Assembly (NCBI RefSeq): GCF_003569805.1
Contig: NZ_KZ984052.1
Coordinates: 364,494-428,493, forward strand
Direction of reading: 5' to 3'
DNA length: 64,000 bases
Source of the DNA: Microbacterium halotolerans
Lineage (GTDB): Bacteria > Actinomycetota > Actinomycetes > Actinomycetales > Microbacteriaceae
The notes under the pieces were generated by a model. That model saw only the letters and a list, made by a program, of their open reading frames with translations, did no database searches and was not told where the DNA came from. The position numbers and the translations under genes are program-made. Positions 54,812 through 63,643 of this stretch are shown piece by piece. The first letter of the stretch is position 1; the number at the start of each line of letters is the position of its first letter.

Positions 54812-55309
54812 CTACTCGCGCAGCGCGCCCTCGATCGCAGTGATCACCGCGGGGTCGTCAGGGGTCGTGCGAGGGCGGAACCGGGTGACGGCGCCGTCGG
54901 GGGAGACGAGGAACTTCTCGAAGTTCCAGGTCACGCGGCCTGCCTTGCCCTCGGTGTCTTCGGTCTGCTTCAGCGCCTTGTAGAGGGGATGCGCGTTCCT
55001 GCCGTTGACCTTGACCTTGTCGGCGACCGGGAACGACACGCCCCACGTCGTCGCGCAGTAGTCGAGGATCTCCTCGATCGAGCCCGGCTCCTGACCCATG
55101 AACTGGTTGCACGGGAAGCCCAGCACGGTGAGTCCCTTCTCGCCGTATGTGCGCTGCAGCTGCTCCAGCTGCTCGTACTGCGGCGTGAGACCGCACTTCG
55201 ACGCGACGTTCACGATGAGTACGGGGCCGTCGGAGACCTCGCCGAGCGTCTTCGTCTCTCCCGTCGCGGTGTCGAAGGGAATGCTGCGCACATCGAGTAC
55301 TTCGCTCAT
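54812..55309 (-). CDS. Glutathione peroxidase-family thiol peroxidase
   Basis: Cysteine-type peroxidase, 165 residues, reducing hydroperoxides with a thioredoxin- or mycothiol-linked donor. Peroxidatic C39 in NVASKCGLTPQY, followed by FPCNQFMGQEPG (the Cys of which may be resolving, plus Gln) and the conserved Trp-Asn in VTWNFEKFLV. ATG 55309 gives the family N-terminus; the frame is open further upstream but unlike the family. Confidence 0.93.
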   Translation of the reverse strand: MSEVLDVRSIPFDTATGETKTLGEVSDGPVLIVNVASKCGLTPQYEQLEQLQRTYGEKGLTVLGFPCNQFMGQEPGSIEEILDYCATTWGVSFPVADKVKVNGRNAHPLYKALKQTEDTEGKAGRVTWNFEKFLVSPDGAVTRFRPRTTPDDPAVITAIEGALRE

Positions 55310-55430
55310 ACAGCCCAGCCTACGCCCGCCAGTCATCTTCGGCTCGGCGCGCTGTGGACCCGGTGAGGACGGAACGCCCCCCCATGGACAGCACGGTCGC
55401 CTCCCACGTCGACTCTGGAAGAATGGAAGG

Positions 55431-56615
55431 ATGACCTCTGCGCTGACCGAATCTCGAGCTGCGGGCTCGGCGAACCCGACTGGCGCACCGCTGAAGATCG
55501 GCCCGCTCACGATCGATGTGCCCGTCGTCCTCGCTCCGATGGCAGGCATCACCAATACGGCGTTCCGACGCCTGTGCCGCGAGTACGGTGCGGGCCTCTA
55601 CGTCAGCGAGATGATCACGACGCGTGCACTGGTCGAGCGCAACCCGGTCACGATGCGTCTCATCCAGCACCACGAGTCCGAGACGCCGCGTTCGATCCAG
55701 CTCTACGGCGTCGACCCCGAGTACACCGGCAAGGCGGCCCGCATCATCGCGGAGGAGAACCACGCCGACCACATCGACCTCAACTTCGGCTGCCCCGTCC
55801 CCAAGGTCACCCGCAAGGGCGGGGGAGCGGCGCTGCCGTGGAAGCTCGACCTGTTCCGCGACATCGTGGAAGCCGCAGTCGACGGCGCCGGCGAGCTTCC
55901 CGTGACGGTCAAGATGCGCAAGGGCATCGACGACGACCACCTCACCTTCCTCGACGCCGGGCGCATCGCGGAGGACGCCGGCGCGAAAGCCGTCGCCCTG
56001 CACGCTCGCACCGCAGGCGAGTTCTATTCGGGCCACGCAGACTGGTCCGCCATCGCCGAGCTGAAGCAGGCGGTCACGTCGATCCCCGTGCTCGGCAACG
56101 GCGACATCTGGAGCGCGGACGATGCCATCCGGATGGTCGAGGCGACCGGATGCGACGGTGTCGTCGTCGGGAGAGGATGCCTCGGTCGCCCGTGGCTGTT
56201 CGGCGATCTCGCACTGGCGTTCGGCGGGGAGGGCACGAGCGTCGATGCCACGCTCGCGTTCGTCGCGCAGGCGTTCAAGCGCCACGCCGAGCTCCTGGTC
56301 GAGTTCTTCGAGAGCGAGGACCGCGGCTGCCGCGACGTGCGCAAGCACGCATCGTGGTACTTCAAGGGGTACCCGATCGGCGGCGACCTGCGCGGACAGT
56401 TCTCGCAGGTGACATCGCTTGCGCACATCGACGAGCTCATCTCGCAGCTCGACCTCGACGCGCCGTACCCCGGCGCGCCCGCAGAGGGCCAGCGCGGGCG
56501 TTCGGGGCGGCCGAAGCGCCCCGTGCTGCCCCAGGGCTGGCTAGACTCGCGAGGGATGGCCGCAGACGCGACCAGCGAACTTCAGGAAGCGGAGCTGGAC
56601 ACCAGTGGGGGATGA
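55431..56615 (+). CDS. dusB: tRNA-dihydrouridine synthase
   Basis: FMN enzyme reducing uridines in tRNA D-loops. 394 residues: TIM barrel starting VVLAPMAGITNTAFRRLCRE, catalytic Cys in NFGCPVPKVTRKGGG, VKMRKGIDD, LHARTAGEFYSG and a C-terminal helical domain with FKGYPIGGDLRG. ATG 55431 is very close to GGAAGG; a -10-like AAGAAT six bases upstream suggests a leaderless start instead. It overlaps dgt by 11 bases. Confidence 0.94.
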   Translation: MTSALTESRAAGSANPTGAPLKIGPLTIDVPVVLAPMAGITNTAFRRLCREYGAGLYVSEMITTRALVERNPVTMRLIQHHESETPRSIQLYGVDPEYTGKAARIIAEENHADHIDLNFGCPVPKVTRKGGGAALPWKLDLFRDIVEAAVDGAGELPVTVKMRKGIDDDHLTFLDAGRIAEDAGAKAVALHARTAGEFYSGHADWSAIAELKQAVTSIPVLGNGDIWSADDAIRMVEATGCDGVVVGRGCLGRPWLFGDLALAFGGEGTSVDATLAFVAQAFKRHAELLVEFFESEDRGCRDVRKHASWYFKGYPIGGDLRGQFSQVTSLAHIDELISQLDLDAPYPGAPAEGQRGRSGRPKRPVLPQGWLDSRGMAADATSELQEAELDTSGG

Positions 56616-57945
56616 GCTGACCCGGACGAGGCCTGCCGGATACACGGACGAAGATGCAGAGCGCTTCCATCCGGAACAGCATCGTTCTCAGCGCGACAGC
56701 TTCGCGCGCGACCGCGCCAGAGTGCTCCACTCCGCGGGCCTTCGGCGATTGGCCGCGAAGACCCAGGTGCTGAGCCCCGCAAGCCCTGCGGATTTCGCGC
56801 GCAACCGGCTGACGCACTCGCTCGAGGTCGCGCAGGTCGGGCGCGAGATCGGCAGTTCGCTCGACATCGCTGCCGATGTCGTCGACACCGCGTGCCTCAG
56901 CCATGACCTCGGTCATCCGCCGTTCGGGCACAACGGAGAACGCGCCCTCAACGACTGGGCCAGCGACATCGGAGGCTTCGAGGGCAACGCTCAGAGCCTG
57001 CGCATTCTGACCCGTCTCGAGGCCAAGATCGTCGGCGACGGGCGATCCCACGGCCTCAATCTCACGCGCGCCTCGCTCGACGCGGTCTGCAAGTACCCGT
57101 GGACGGTCGAGGATCCCGTGCCCGATCCAGGCGGCCGCCTCAAGTTCGGGGTGTACCCCGAAGACGAAGACGTATTCGCGTGGATGCGGCAGGATGCCCC
57201 GTACCGCAAGCGCTGCATCGAGGCCGAGGTGATGGACCTCTGCGACGACATCGCGTACTCCGTGCACGACTTCGAAGATGCCCTGCTCAACGGCTACCTC
57301 GACCTCCGACTCATCAACGACCCGGTCGAGCACCACCCGATGGTGGGGCGCATCCAGCAGTGGGTCGGCTACGACTTCTCACGTGAGGAGCTCGCAGACG
57401 GCCTGTACCGCCTCACCCATCAGCCGATGTGGCTGAGAAGGTTCGACCGCTCGCGCTCGGACATCGGTCGGCTGAAGAATCTCACCAGCGACCTGATCGG
57501 GCGCTTCGCCACCGAGAGCGTGAAGGCCACCCGTGAGGCGTACCCGCAGGAGTCGCTCACGCGCTACCGTGCGAGCGTCATCGTGCCGCGCAACATCGAG
57601 GTGGAGATCGCCGTGCTCAAGGGGATCATGGGCGCCACGGTCGCCAGTCTCGACACTCGCCGCGGCATCTACGAGGAGCAGCGCCGCGTGTTGGAGCGTC
57701 TCGCGAACACGCTGCTGTCGACCGACACGCTGTTCTCATCCGGCGCCGACCAGCTCGATCCGGAGTTCGCCGCCGACTTCGCCGATGCGACCACCGATGC
57801 CGAGCGCAAGCGGGTCATCGTCGACCAGGTGGCCAGTCTGACCGACCAGACAGCCCTCTCGTGGCACAACCGGTTGGTGGGCCCGATCGACCCCGAGGAG
57901 GTCGGCATCTGGGCTCCTCGCCCCTCCGAGCTGGCGGAGGTGTAG
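56605..57945 (+). CDS. dgt: dGTP triphosphohydrolase-like HD protein
   Basis: Metal-dependent HD-domain enzyme releasing triphosphate from dNTPs, 446 residues. The HD site is visible as NRLTHSLEVAQVGREI, then CLSHDLGHPPFGHNGE, and a later CDDIAYSVHD. GTG 56605 lies within dusB. Between dusB and dnaG, three bases from the latter, a conserved actinobacterial order. Confidence 0.93.
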   Translation: MGDELTRTRPAGYTDEDAERFHPEQHRSQRDSFARDRARVLHSAGLRRLAAKTQVLSPASPADFARNRLTHSLEVAQVGREIGSSLDIAADVVDTACLSHDLGHPPFGHNGERALNDWASDIGGFEGNAQSLRILTRLEAKIVGDGRSHGLNLTRASLDAVCKYPWTVEDPVPDPGGRLKFGVYPEDEDVFAWMRQDAPYRKRCIEAEVMDLCDDIAYSVHDFEDALLNGYLDLRLINDPVEHHPMVGRIQQWVGYDFSREELADGLYRLTHQPMWLRRFDRSRSDIGRLKNLTSDLIGRFATESVKATREAYPQESLTRYRASVIVPRNIEVEIAVLKGIMGATVASLDTRRGIYEEQRRVLERLANTLLSTDTLFSSGADQLDPEFAADFADATTDAERKRVIVDQVASLTDQTALSWHNRLVGPIDPEEVGIWAPRPSELAEV

Positions 57946-57948
57946 CCC

Positions 57949-59817
57949 GTGCCTCGCATTCGACAGGCCGACGTGGAAGAGGTCAAGTCGCGCACGAACA
58001 TCGCCGACGTGATCGGTGACCGCGTCGCGCTGAAGCCGGCAGGCATCGGATCGTTGAAGGGACTGTGCCCGTTCCACGACGAGAAATCGCCCAGCTTTCA
58101 CGTGCGGCCGCAGCACGGCTACTACCACTGCTTCGGTTGCGGCGAGTCGGGCGACGTGTACAGCTTCCTGCGCGAGATGGACCACATGTCGTTCACCGAG
58201 GCCGTCGAGCGCCTTGCCGCGCGCATCGGCTTCCCCCTGCACTACGAGGAGGGCGGCGGCCCGGCACCCGAGACGAGCGCCAGGTCACGGCTGCTCGCGG
58301 TGAACAAGGCCGCTGCCGACTACTTCCGCTCGCAGCTCGGCTCGCCGGGTGCCGAGATCGCGCGCCGGTTCCTGGGGGAGCGGGGCTTCGATCCTGCCGC
58401 GGCCGCACACTTCGGCGTCGGCTTCGCACCTCAGGGGTGGGATCACATGCTGAAGGCGCTGGGCCAGCAGGGTTTCACACGCGACGAGATGATCGCCGCC
58501 GGCGTGGTCTCGCAGAATCAGCGAGGCGGTGTCTACGACCGATTCCGCGGGCGCGTCGTATGGCCCATACGAGACGTCACCGGTCAGACCATCGGGTTCG
58601 GCGCGCGCCGGCTCTTCGACGACGACAAGGGCCCGAAGTACCTGAATACGCCCGAGACCGCCGTGTACAAGAAGAATCAGGTGCTGTACGGGCTCGATCT
58701 GGCCAAACGCGACATCTCGCGCGGCGAACCCAAGCGCGTGGTCGTGGTCGAGGGATACACCGACGTGATGGCTTGCCACCTCGCGGGCGTCACCACTGCG
58801 ATCGCGACGTGCGGTACGGCATTCGGGCCGGACCACGTCACCGTGCTGCGACGCGTGATGGGCGACGACTCGGCCAACGGTGAGGTGATCTTCACCTTCG
58901 ATCCGGATGAGGCGGGCCAGAAGGCAGCCGTGCGCGCGTTCGCGGAGGAGAAGCGGTTCAACGCCCAGTCGTATGTGGCCGTGGCACCGGACGGCCTCGA
59001 CCCGTGCGACCTCCGCCTGCAGCGCGGTGACAGCGCCGTGAAGGGCCTCGTCGAGCAGAAGAAGCCGATGTTCGAGTTCATGATCGACCGGCGGATCTCC
59101 GGGTTCGACCTCGCGACTGTCGAGGGCAGGGTCGGCGCGCTGCGTTCCGGCGCTCCGATCGTCGCGGAGATCCGGGATCGGCTGCTGCGTCCCGGCTACG
59201 AGCGCGTGCTCGCGCTGCGCCTCGGCATGGACCCGGCCGACGTTCATCGCGAGGTCGAGGGCGCCGCGCACCAGGCGCGACGCAGCGCGTCCCAGCCGCA
59301 GCGCACCTACGGGGCGGATCAGGCGTCGGAGCATCAGGTGGCAGCCCCCGCGGTGACACTCGGCTCGCTCCCGCCCACACCGCAGAACGCGCGCGAGCGC
59401 GACGCACTCACCGGATTCCTGCAGTACGGCCACCGGGTCGATCCGGAGCTGTTCGTCAGGGCGCTCGCCGTGCCGTTCCATCATCCGGCTCTGGAGGGCG
59501 TGCGCGCCACGCTGGAGGGCACCGATCGGAGCAGGCCCGGATGGGCGCTGACGGTCGTGGAGAGCGCGCCGCCTGCATACGCGACGCTGGCCGGCGAGCT
59601 CTTGGCGCGGGACTTCCCCGCACGCGACGAAGAGCACGCAGTCAATTCGATAAACGACCTGGCCAGGCAGCTCATCATCGGAGCGCTCCTGGCGCAGAAG
59701 AATCAGCTTCTCGGTGCAATCCAGCGCGTGCCGGCCGATTCCGAGGAGGGCAGGGCGCTGCGCGTGCAGCTGCGCGACCTCGATGCGGAGAAGGCGCGCC
59801 TCACCCGTGATGACTGA
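57949..59817 (+). CDS. dnaG: DNA primase
   Basis: Makes RNA primers at the replication fork, working with DnaB helicase. 622 residues: N-terminal zinc-binding domain with C40, H43, C61 and C64 (CPFH...CFGC), catalytic core with TOPRIM motif VVVEGYTDVMA and FTFDPDEAGQKAA, and a C-terminal helicase-binding region. GTG start. Confidence 0.97.
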   Translation: MPRIRQADVEEVKSRTNIADVIGDRVALKPAGIGSLKGLCPFHDEKSPSFHVRPQHGYYHCFGCGESGDVYSFLREMDHMSFTEAVERLAARIGFPLHYEEGGGPAPETSARSRLLAVNKAAADYFRSQLGSPGAEIARRFLGERGFDPAAAAHFGVGFAPQGWDHMLKALGQQGFTRDEMIAAGVVSQNQRGGVYDRFRGRVVWPIRDVTGQTIGFGARRLFDDDKGPKYLNTPETAVYKKNQVLYGLDLAKRDISRGEPKRVVVVEGYTDVMACHLAGVTTAIATCGTAFGPDHVTVLRRVMGDDSANGEVIFTFDPDEAGQKAAVRAFAEEKRFNAQSYVAVAPDGLDPCDLRLQRGDSAVKGLVEQKKPMFEFMIDRRISGFDLATVEGRVGALRSGAPIVAEIRDRLLRPGYERVLALRLGMDPADVHREVEGAAHQARRSASQPQRTYGADQASEHQVAAPAVTLGSLPPTPQNARERDALTGFLQYGHRVDPELFVRALAVPFHHPALEGVRATLEGTDRSRPGWALTVVESAPPAYATLAGELLARDFPARDEEHAVNSINDLARQLIIGALLAQKNQLLGAIQRVPADSEEGRALRVQLRDLDAEKARLTRDD

Positions 59818-59828
59818 GAAGCTGCACG

Positions 59829-59860
59829 AGAAAGGCCCCCACCCGGAAGGGTGAGGGCCG
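59829..59860 (-). terminator. Terminator of tRNA-Asn
   Basis: On the minus strand: GGCCCTCACCC-ttcc-GGGTGGGGGCC (11 pairs, one G-U) followed by TTTCT. It lies five bases past the tRNA 3' end. The same stem follows dnaG on the plus strand but lacks a T-tract there. Confidence 0.8.
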
Positions 59861-59864
59861 TCTG

Positions 59865-59936
59865 CTCCCCGGGTTGGACTCGAACCAACAACCTATCGGT
59901 TAACAGCCGATTGCTCTGCCATTGAGCTACCGGGGA
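59865..59936 (-). tRNA. tRNA-Asn (anticodon GTT)
   Basis: Cloverleaf of 72 bases. Acceptor TCCCCGG pairs with CCGGGGA, D-arm AGCTCAATGGCAGAGC, anticodon loop CTGTTAAC with GTT, and T-arm GGTTCGAGTCC. Discriminator base G; CCA is not encoded. The gap to the ABC gene (59937-60030) holds only its promoter region, with no gene. Confidence 0.95.
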
Positions 59937-60030
59937 ATACTCCGTGGAGCGCGCCGCCGCGATCGCGACAACTCGTCCAGCTTAGCAAACGATCCGGAGG
60001 GAAATCGACTCCGGGCACGTCCCGGGCGCG

Positions 60031-60813
60031 TCACGAAATCGAGAGCGTCCCATCGACCTGGGCGTCCGGTGTCCACTGCACGTCATCGCTGGATCCGATC
60101 GCCACGACGTGTCCGCCGCGCAGCTGCATCCGGTCGGCGCGCAGCTCGCGCGCCAGGTAGGGGTCGTTGCTGACGATCAGCGACGCCATGTTCCACTCGG
60201 CGCGGCGCTTCACGATGGCGTCGAAGACGGTGTGGCGCACCTCGAGGTCGAGATTCGCCAGCGGCTCGTCGGCGACGAACAGCTGCGGGTCGAGGACGAG
60301 CGCGCGGGCGATCGCGACACGCTGCCGCATACCGGCGCTGAGCTCGTAGGGGAAACGGTCCGTGGCGCCCAGGGGGAGCTGCACCTCGTCGAGCAGCGCC
60401 GCGATGCGCAGGTCGAGTGCGCGTCCGGATGCGCGACGATCGCGGGAGAGAATCGGTTCGGCGATGATCTCGGCGACGTTGAGTCGCGGGGGCAGGTTCG
60501 CGCCAGCGCTCTGCGGCAGATATCCGGCGCGGTACGTCAGAACGCGGTGCCCGCGACCGGGCTTGCGGATGTTCACACCGCACACGGTGGCCTCACCGCC
60601 CGCGACCTTGCGGGTGTCGTCTCGTTCCCCTGCAAGCACCGAGACAAGACTCGACTTACCGGAGCCCGTCGGCCCGCTGATGCACATCGTCCCGGCCCAG
60701 TCGAGGGTGAATGAGACGCCGTCTACGGCTCTGATCGTCGGCCCTCGCCCCGCACGTCCGACGCTGAGATCGTGACACGTGATCGCAGCGTCCGGATGGT
60801 CTTCGATGCGCAT
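60031..60813 (-). CDS. Lone ABC transporter ATPase
   Basis: A 260-residue ATPase with no adjacent permease or binding protein. Walker A GPTGSGKSS, signature LSAGMRQR (Ala in place of the first Gly), Walker B LFVADEPLANLD and an H-loop region reading VSNDPY, where the usual switch His is replaced by Asn. That change suggests low or altered ATPase activity. ATG 60813 follows GGAGG closely; ATG 60840 is an alternative. Function unknown. Confidence 0.8.
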   Translation of the reverse strand: MRIEDHPDAAITCHDLSVGRAGRGPTIRAVDGVSFTLDWAGTMCISGPTGSGKSSLVSVLAGERDDTRKVAGGEATVCGVNIRKPGRGHRVLTYRAGYLPQSAGANLPPRLNVAEIIAEPILSRDRRASGRALDLRIAALLDEVQLPLGATDRFPYELSAGMRQRVAIARALVLDPQLFVADEPLANLDLEVRHTVFDAIVKRRAEWNMASLIVSNDPYLARELRADRMQLRGGHVVAIGSSDDVQWTPDAQVDGTLSIS

Positions 60814-60960
60814 TCCTCCATCCTGCCCCACGATGGGCATCCCGTGGTGGTCAGCGCCTGGTCGGGGTGTGTGAAAGTCGCTATGGACATCCGGGCACGG
60901 GCGTTGCAGACTAGCGGCAAGCGGCCGTTGAGCCGACCGTCGAGAGCAAGGGGGTTGTCT

Positions 60961-61143
60961 GTGGGAAGCGATGATATCGCTGGCAAGGCGAAGGACTTTC
61001 TCAACTCCGACAAGGCAGAAGAGATCAGCGACCAGGTACTCGATGGGGCTGAAGGCCTCGCAAACAAGGTCACAGGTGACAAGTTCGCCGACAAGGTCGA
61101 GGACGCACGCGATGCGGCTGACGACAAGATCGGCAACGAGTAA
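60961..61143 (+). CDS. Small MT0933-like (Rv0909-type) antitoxin family protein
   Basis: A 60-residue, highly charged helical protein: GKAKDFLNSDKAEEISDQVLDG, then ANKVTGDKFADKVEDARDA, in a Lys/Asp-rich pattern typical of the MT0933 antitoxin family. GTG 60961 follows AAGGGGG by six bases; upstream in-frame starts lack a ribosome site. No toxin gene (usually a START-like protein in this family) is adjacent, so an antitoxin role is doubtful and a general stress protein is possible. Confidence 0.7.
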   Translation: MGSDDIAGKAKDFLNSDKAEEISDQVLDGAEGLANKVTGDKFADKVEDARDAADDKIGNE

Positions 61144-61165
61144 CCTTCGCACTTGACGCGAACAG

Positions 61166-61201
61166 GTCCCTCGCTCGGTCTCCGAGCGAGGGACTCTTTC
61201 T
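61166..61201 (+). terminator. Terminator of the small MT0933-like gene
   Basis: Perfect 13-base stem GTCCCTCGCTCGG-tct-CCGAGCGAGGGAC followed by TCTTTCT, the clearest intrinsic terminator in the window. Confidence 0.85.
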
Positions 61202-61220
61202 GCCTGTCACCCTCCGGGGG

Positions 61221-61787
61221 TCAGCCCTCGAGGTCGTCGATGCCGGGCGTCCAGGCCTGTCCCGGCTTCCCCCAGCCGCGCTTCTTCGAGATCTTCTGCG
61301 CGGTCTTCCAGTCTCCGTCGGACACGCGGTCGATGTAGATGATGCCGTCGAGGTGGTCGAACTCGTGCTGCATGATGCGCGCGCGCCATCCGTCGACGTC
61401 GACGCGCACCGAGTCGCCGCGCACGTCGGTGCCCGTCACGATCACGCGATCGGAACGGCGCAGCGGGAACCTCTCACCGGGGAAGGACAGACATCCTTCT
61501 GACTCCTCGTCCTCATCCGGGTGACCGGGGGTCGGCGGCGTCATGAGCAGCTCTGGGTTCAGAATCTCCCCGCGCCAGGGTCTGCCGTCGTCGTCTTCGA
61601 AGGAATACACGTAGATGCGCAGGGCGACCCCCACCTGGGGGGCGGCGAGCCCGACACCGGGAGCGGCGTCCATGGTCTCGTACATGTCGGAGACGAGAGT
61701 GCGGATCTCGTCGGTGATCTCTGCGACCTCGGCGGCGGGTGCGTGGAGCACGGGATCGCCCCAGATGCGAATGGGAAGGACTGCCAT
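61221..61787 (-). CDS. def: Peptide deformylase
   Basis: Removes the formyl group from nascent proteins; metal enzyme, 188 residues. The three motifs are intact: GVGLAAPQVG (44-53), EGCLSFPG and QHEFDHLDG. ATG 61787 gives the family start (AVLPIRIWGDPVL). An insertion of acidic residues (PGHPDEDEESEG) before motif 2 is seen in actinobacterial forms. Confidence 0.96.
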   Translation of the reverse strand: MAVLPIRIWGDPVLHAPAAEVAEITDEIRTLVSDMYETMDAAPGVGLAAPQVGVALRIYVYSFEDDDGRPWRGEILNPELLMTPPTPGHPDEDEESEGCLSFPGERFPLRRSDRVIVTGTDVRGDSVRVDVDGWRARIMQHEFDHLDGIIYIDRVSDGDWKTAQKISKKRGWGKPGQAWTPGIDDLEG

Positions 61788-61923
61788 TCGTCCAGCGTAG
61801 ACGCGCCGATTCGGAGATCCGTGCATGCGTGGCATCGTCTCGATCCGGTCACGGTCGCGGGGGAGAACCCCCGTAATCCCGGTGTTCTCTGCGTGCTGGA
61901 CCGATCTGCGCAGGAGGGCCCAT

Positions 61924-61929
61924 TAGGCT
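61924..61929 (+). promoter_or_regulatory. Putative -10 box of the DMT-type gene
   Basis: TAGGCT eight bases before GTG 61938 and eleven before ATG 61941; no Shine-Dalgarno, consistent with a leaderless transcript starting at GTG or ATG. Confidence 0.45.
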
Positions 61930-61940
61930 CGGTTTCCGTG

Positions 61941-63173
61941 ATGTGGGGCATGGAAGTCGGCGACCCAGGCGAGCAGCTCGTCGGGTTTCTGCAGAACCCT
62001 GGGCTGCTGCTCGGCATTCCGCTGGCGCTGGCCGGTGCCGTGTTCATGTCGCTCGGCGCCCAGTACCAGAGCCGCGGCGTCCGCAAAGTCGAGCGGCTCT
62101 CCGGCGCGACGGGGGAGCAGGGCCTCGGCATGGCCCACTTCCTGCGCCTGCTGCGTCGCCCGTCGTGGATCGTCGGCACGCTGTTGTTGGGCGTAGCCGT
62201 CGTCTGCCAGCTCAGTGCGCTCTCCGTCGCTCCGCTCGTCGTCGTGCAGCCTCTCGGCGCGGTCTCCCTCGTGATCACGACCCTGCTGAATGCGCAGATG
62301 ACGGGCCACATGCCGACCAGACGGTCGATGACCGCGATCGGCCTGTGCGTCGGCGGCATCTTCGTCTTCGTCATCATCGCAGCGCTGTTCGCAACCGAGC
62401 GACCAGTCACCGACTACGAGCTGCTCACGGTACTCGCGATCCTGCTCATGGTGGCCATCGCCCTCGGAACGGCGTGGCTGGCGCTGCGGAAACGGCTGTC
62501 CGCGCTGTTCTACATCACCGCCGGCGGCATGCTCTACGGCTTCGTCGCCACCTTCGCGAAGATCATCATCCTCCGCGTGCAGAGCGGGAACTTCGGCTGG
62601 GTGACGATCACCTGCGCGATCGCGCTGATCGCCGCCGCCGTCGTCGGCGGATACTTCGTGCAGACCGCGTACTCGTCGGGACCGCCGGACCTCGTCATCG
62701 CCGGTCTGACCGTGATCGACCCGATCATCGCCGTGCTCATCGGTGCGCTGGTGCTGGGAGAGACTGCACACGCGCCGTTGTGGGCCGTTGTCGTGTTCAT
62801 ACTGATGGGCGCAGTCGCCGCCGTCGGGGTGTTCCTGCTCGCCAGGCACCATCCACAGGTGATCAGTGAGTCGCAGCAGCTGAACATCGCGCGCGGCGGC
62901 GACGCGCGCCTCGATCGCACCGCCACCGATGCGCAGCGAGGCGCGCCTCGTGCGTCCAGTGAACCGTTCGAACAGGATTCAGCGGTCATCCGCGATCAGC
63001 CCCTCACGCGCGATCCGGATTCTTCGCACTCGCCGTCGACGCCGCTCGACGACCTGCGCGCACTGCGCGACCCCGACGATCTGCTGGAGCGCCGTAACCC
63101 GCCGCAGGACGGATCGCCGAAGCGCGGTGACACCGCCCCGCCGCCGCGTGGCACCGACGACACGTCGCGGTAA
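61941..63173 (+). CDS. DMT/EamA-like multispan membrane protein (NIPA-like)
   Basis: A 410-residue membrane protein: nine to ten helices in the first 310 residues, followed by a hydrophilic tail of about 100 residues rich in Asp, Arg and Pro. The helix spacing and ALVLGETAHAPLW near the last helices resemble the drug/metabolite or NIPA-type Mg transporter superfamily. GTG 61938, ATG 61941 and ATG 61950 are all possible starts. Substrate unknown. Confidence 0.8.
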   Translation: MWGMEVGDPGEQLVGFLQNPGLLLGIPLALAGAVFMSLGAQYQSRGVRKVERLSGATGEQGLGMAHFLRLLRRPSWIVGTLLLGVAVVCQLSALSVAPLVVVQPLGAVSLVITTLLNAQMTGHMPTRRSMTAIGLCVGGIFVFVIIAALFATERPVTDYELLTVLAILLMVAIALGTAWLALRKRLSALFYITAGGMLYGFVATFAKIIILRVQSGNFGWVTITCAIALIAAAVVGGYFVQTAYSSGPPDLVIAGLTVIDPIIAVLIGALVLGETAHAPLWAVVVFILMGAVAAVGVFLLARHHPQVISESQQLNIARGGDARLDRTATDAQRGAPRASSEPFEQDSAVIRDQPLTRDPDSSHSPSTPLDDLRALRDPDDLLERRNPPQDGSPKRGDTAPPPRGTDDTSR

Positions 63174-63188
63174 GCTGTGAACCGAAAC

Positions 63189-63263
63189 GGGGCCGTAGCC
63201 AAGATGGTCAAGGCAGCGAGCTCATAACTCGACGATCCGTGGGTTCAAGTCCCACCGGCCCCA
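63189..63263 (+). tRNA. tRNA-Met (anticodon CAT), elongator-like
   Basis: Cloverleaf of 75 bases: acceptor GGGGCCG with CGGCCCC, anticodon loop CTCATAA, T-arm GTGGG-TTCAAGT-CCCAC, discriminator A, CCA not encoded. The first acceptor pair is G-C, unlike initiator tRNA. The D-arm is GCC...GGC and the top pair of the anticodon stem is a G-A mismatch. A CAT anticodon can also mark tRNA-Ile2 after lysidine modification; this was not excluded. Confidence 0.85.
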
Positions 63264-63488
63264 CCGTCTGACCCTCCTTCTGCCGCATGATTCCGCGGAA
63301 GTCGGAGTGAATCATGAACGTCGTGGAAACCGCAGATCGAGCGAAGTCGTCGTTCTATGGTCCTCAAAGGCGTGTCCGCCGCGCGGGACGAGCCAGCAAC
63401 GCCGCAGAAGACGATATGCCACTTTCAGAAGCGGAGAGGGCCGTCGCCACGGCACTGGCGGTCCACGGCGCGCCGAGCCATCAGCAGA
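63264..63488. other. Non-coding segment after tRNA-Met
   Basis: No gene is supported. A short plus-strand stretch (63418 onward: MPLSEAERAVATALAVHG) could be the start of a helix-turn-helix protein but breaks off within about 35 codons. Composition is visibly less G+C-rich than the rest of the window. Confidence 0.4.
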
Positions 63489-63590
63489 TCAGCCGGCCCG
63501 TTCTGTCTGGAGCTTGCGCAACCGGAGCTTGATCTTGTCGCGGTTGACGTCGGGGTCACCGACGAGGTCGAGCAGTTTGCCTTGTGAGAA
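63489..63590 (-). pseudogene. Serine-recombinase relic
   Basis: On the minus strand, 33 codons ending in TGA read FSQGKLLDLVGDPDVN then RDKIKLRLRKLQTERAG. This recalls the LDLVGDPD-x-x-x-x-K-I coiled-coil region of actinobacterial large serine recombinases. No catalytic domain is nearby and the frame is cut short, so it looks like a decayed fragment. The match is from memory of the family, not a search. Confidence 0.5.
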
Positions 63591-63643
63591 TCCTCGTGCA
63601 GGTCTGCCTGTGGGGCTTCGCACAGCTGTGTCACGATGAAGGC

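Noticed and set aside
54812-55555. Longer form of the glutathione peroxidase reaching to 55555
   Set aside because: The extension overlaps the dusB start region and lacks family similarity; ATG 55309 gives the normal protein.
61521-61940. N-terminal extension of the DMT-type permease frame
   Set aside because: It is antisense to peptide deformylase, and a TAGGCT -10 box directly precedes the GTG/ATG near 61940.
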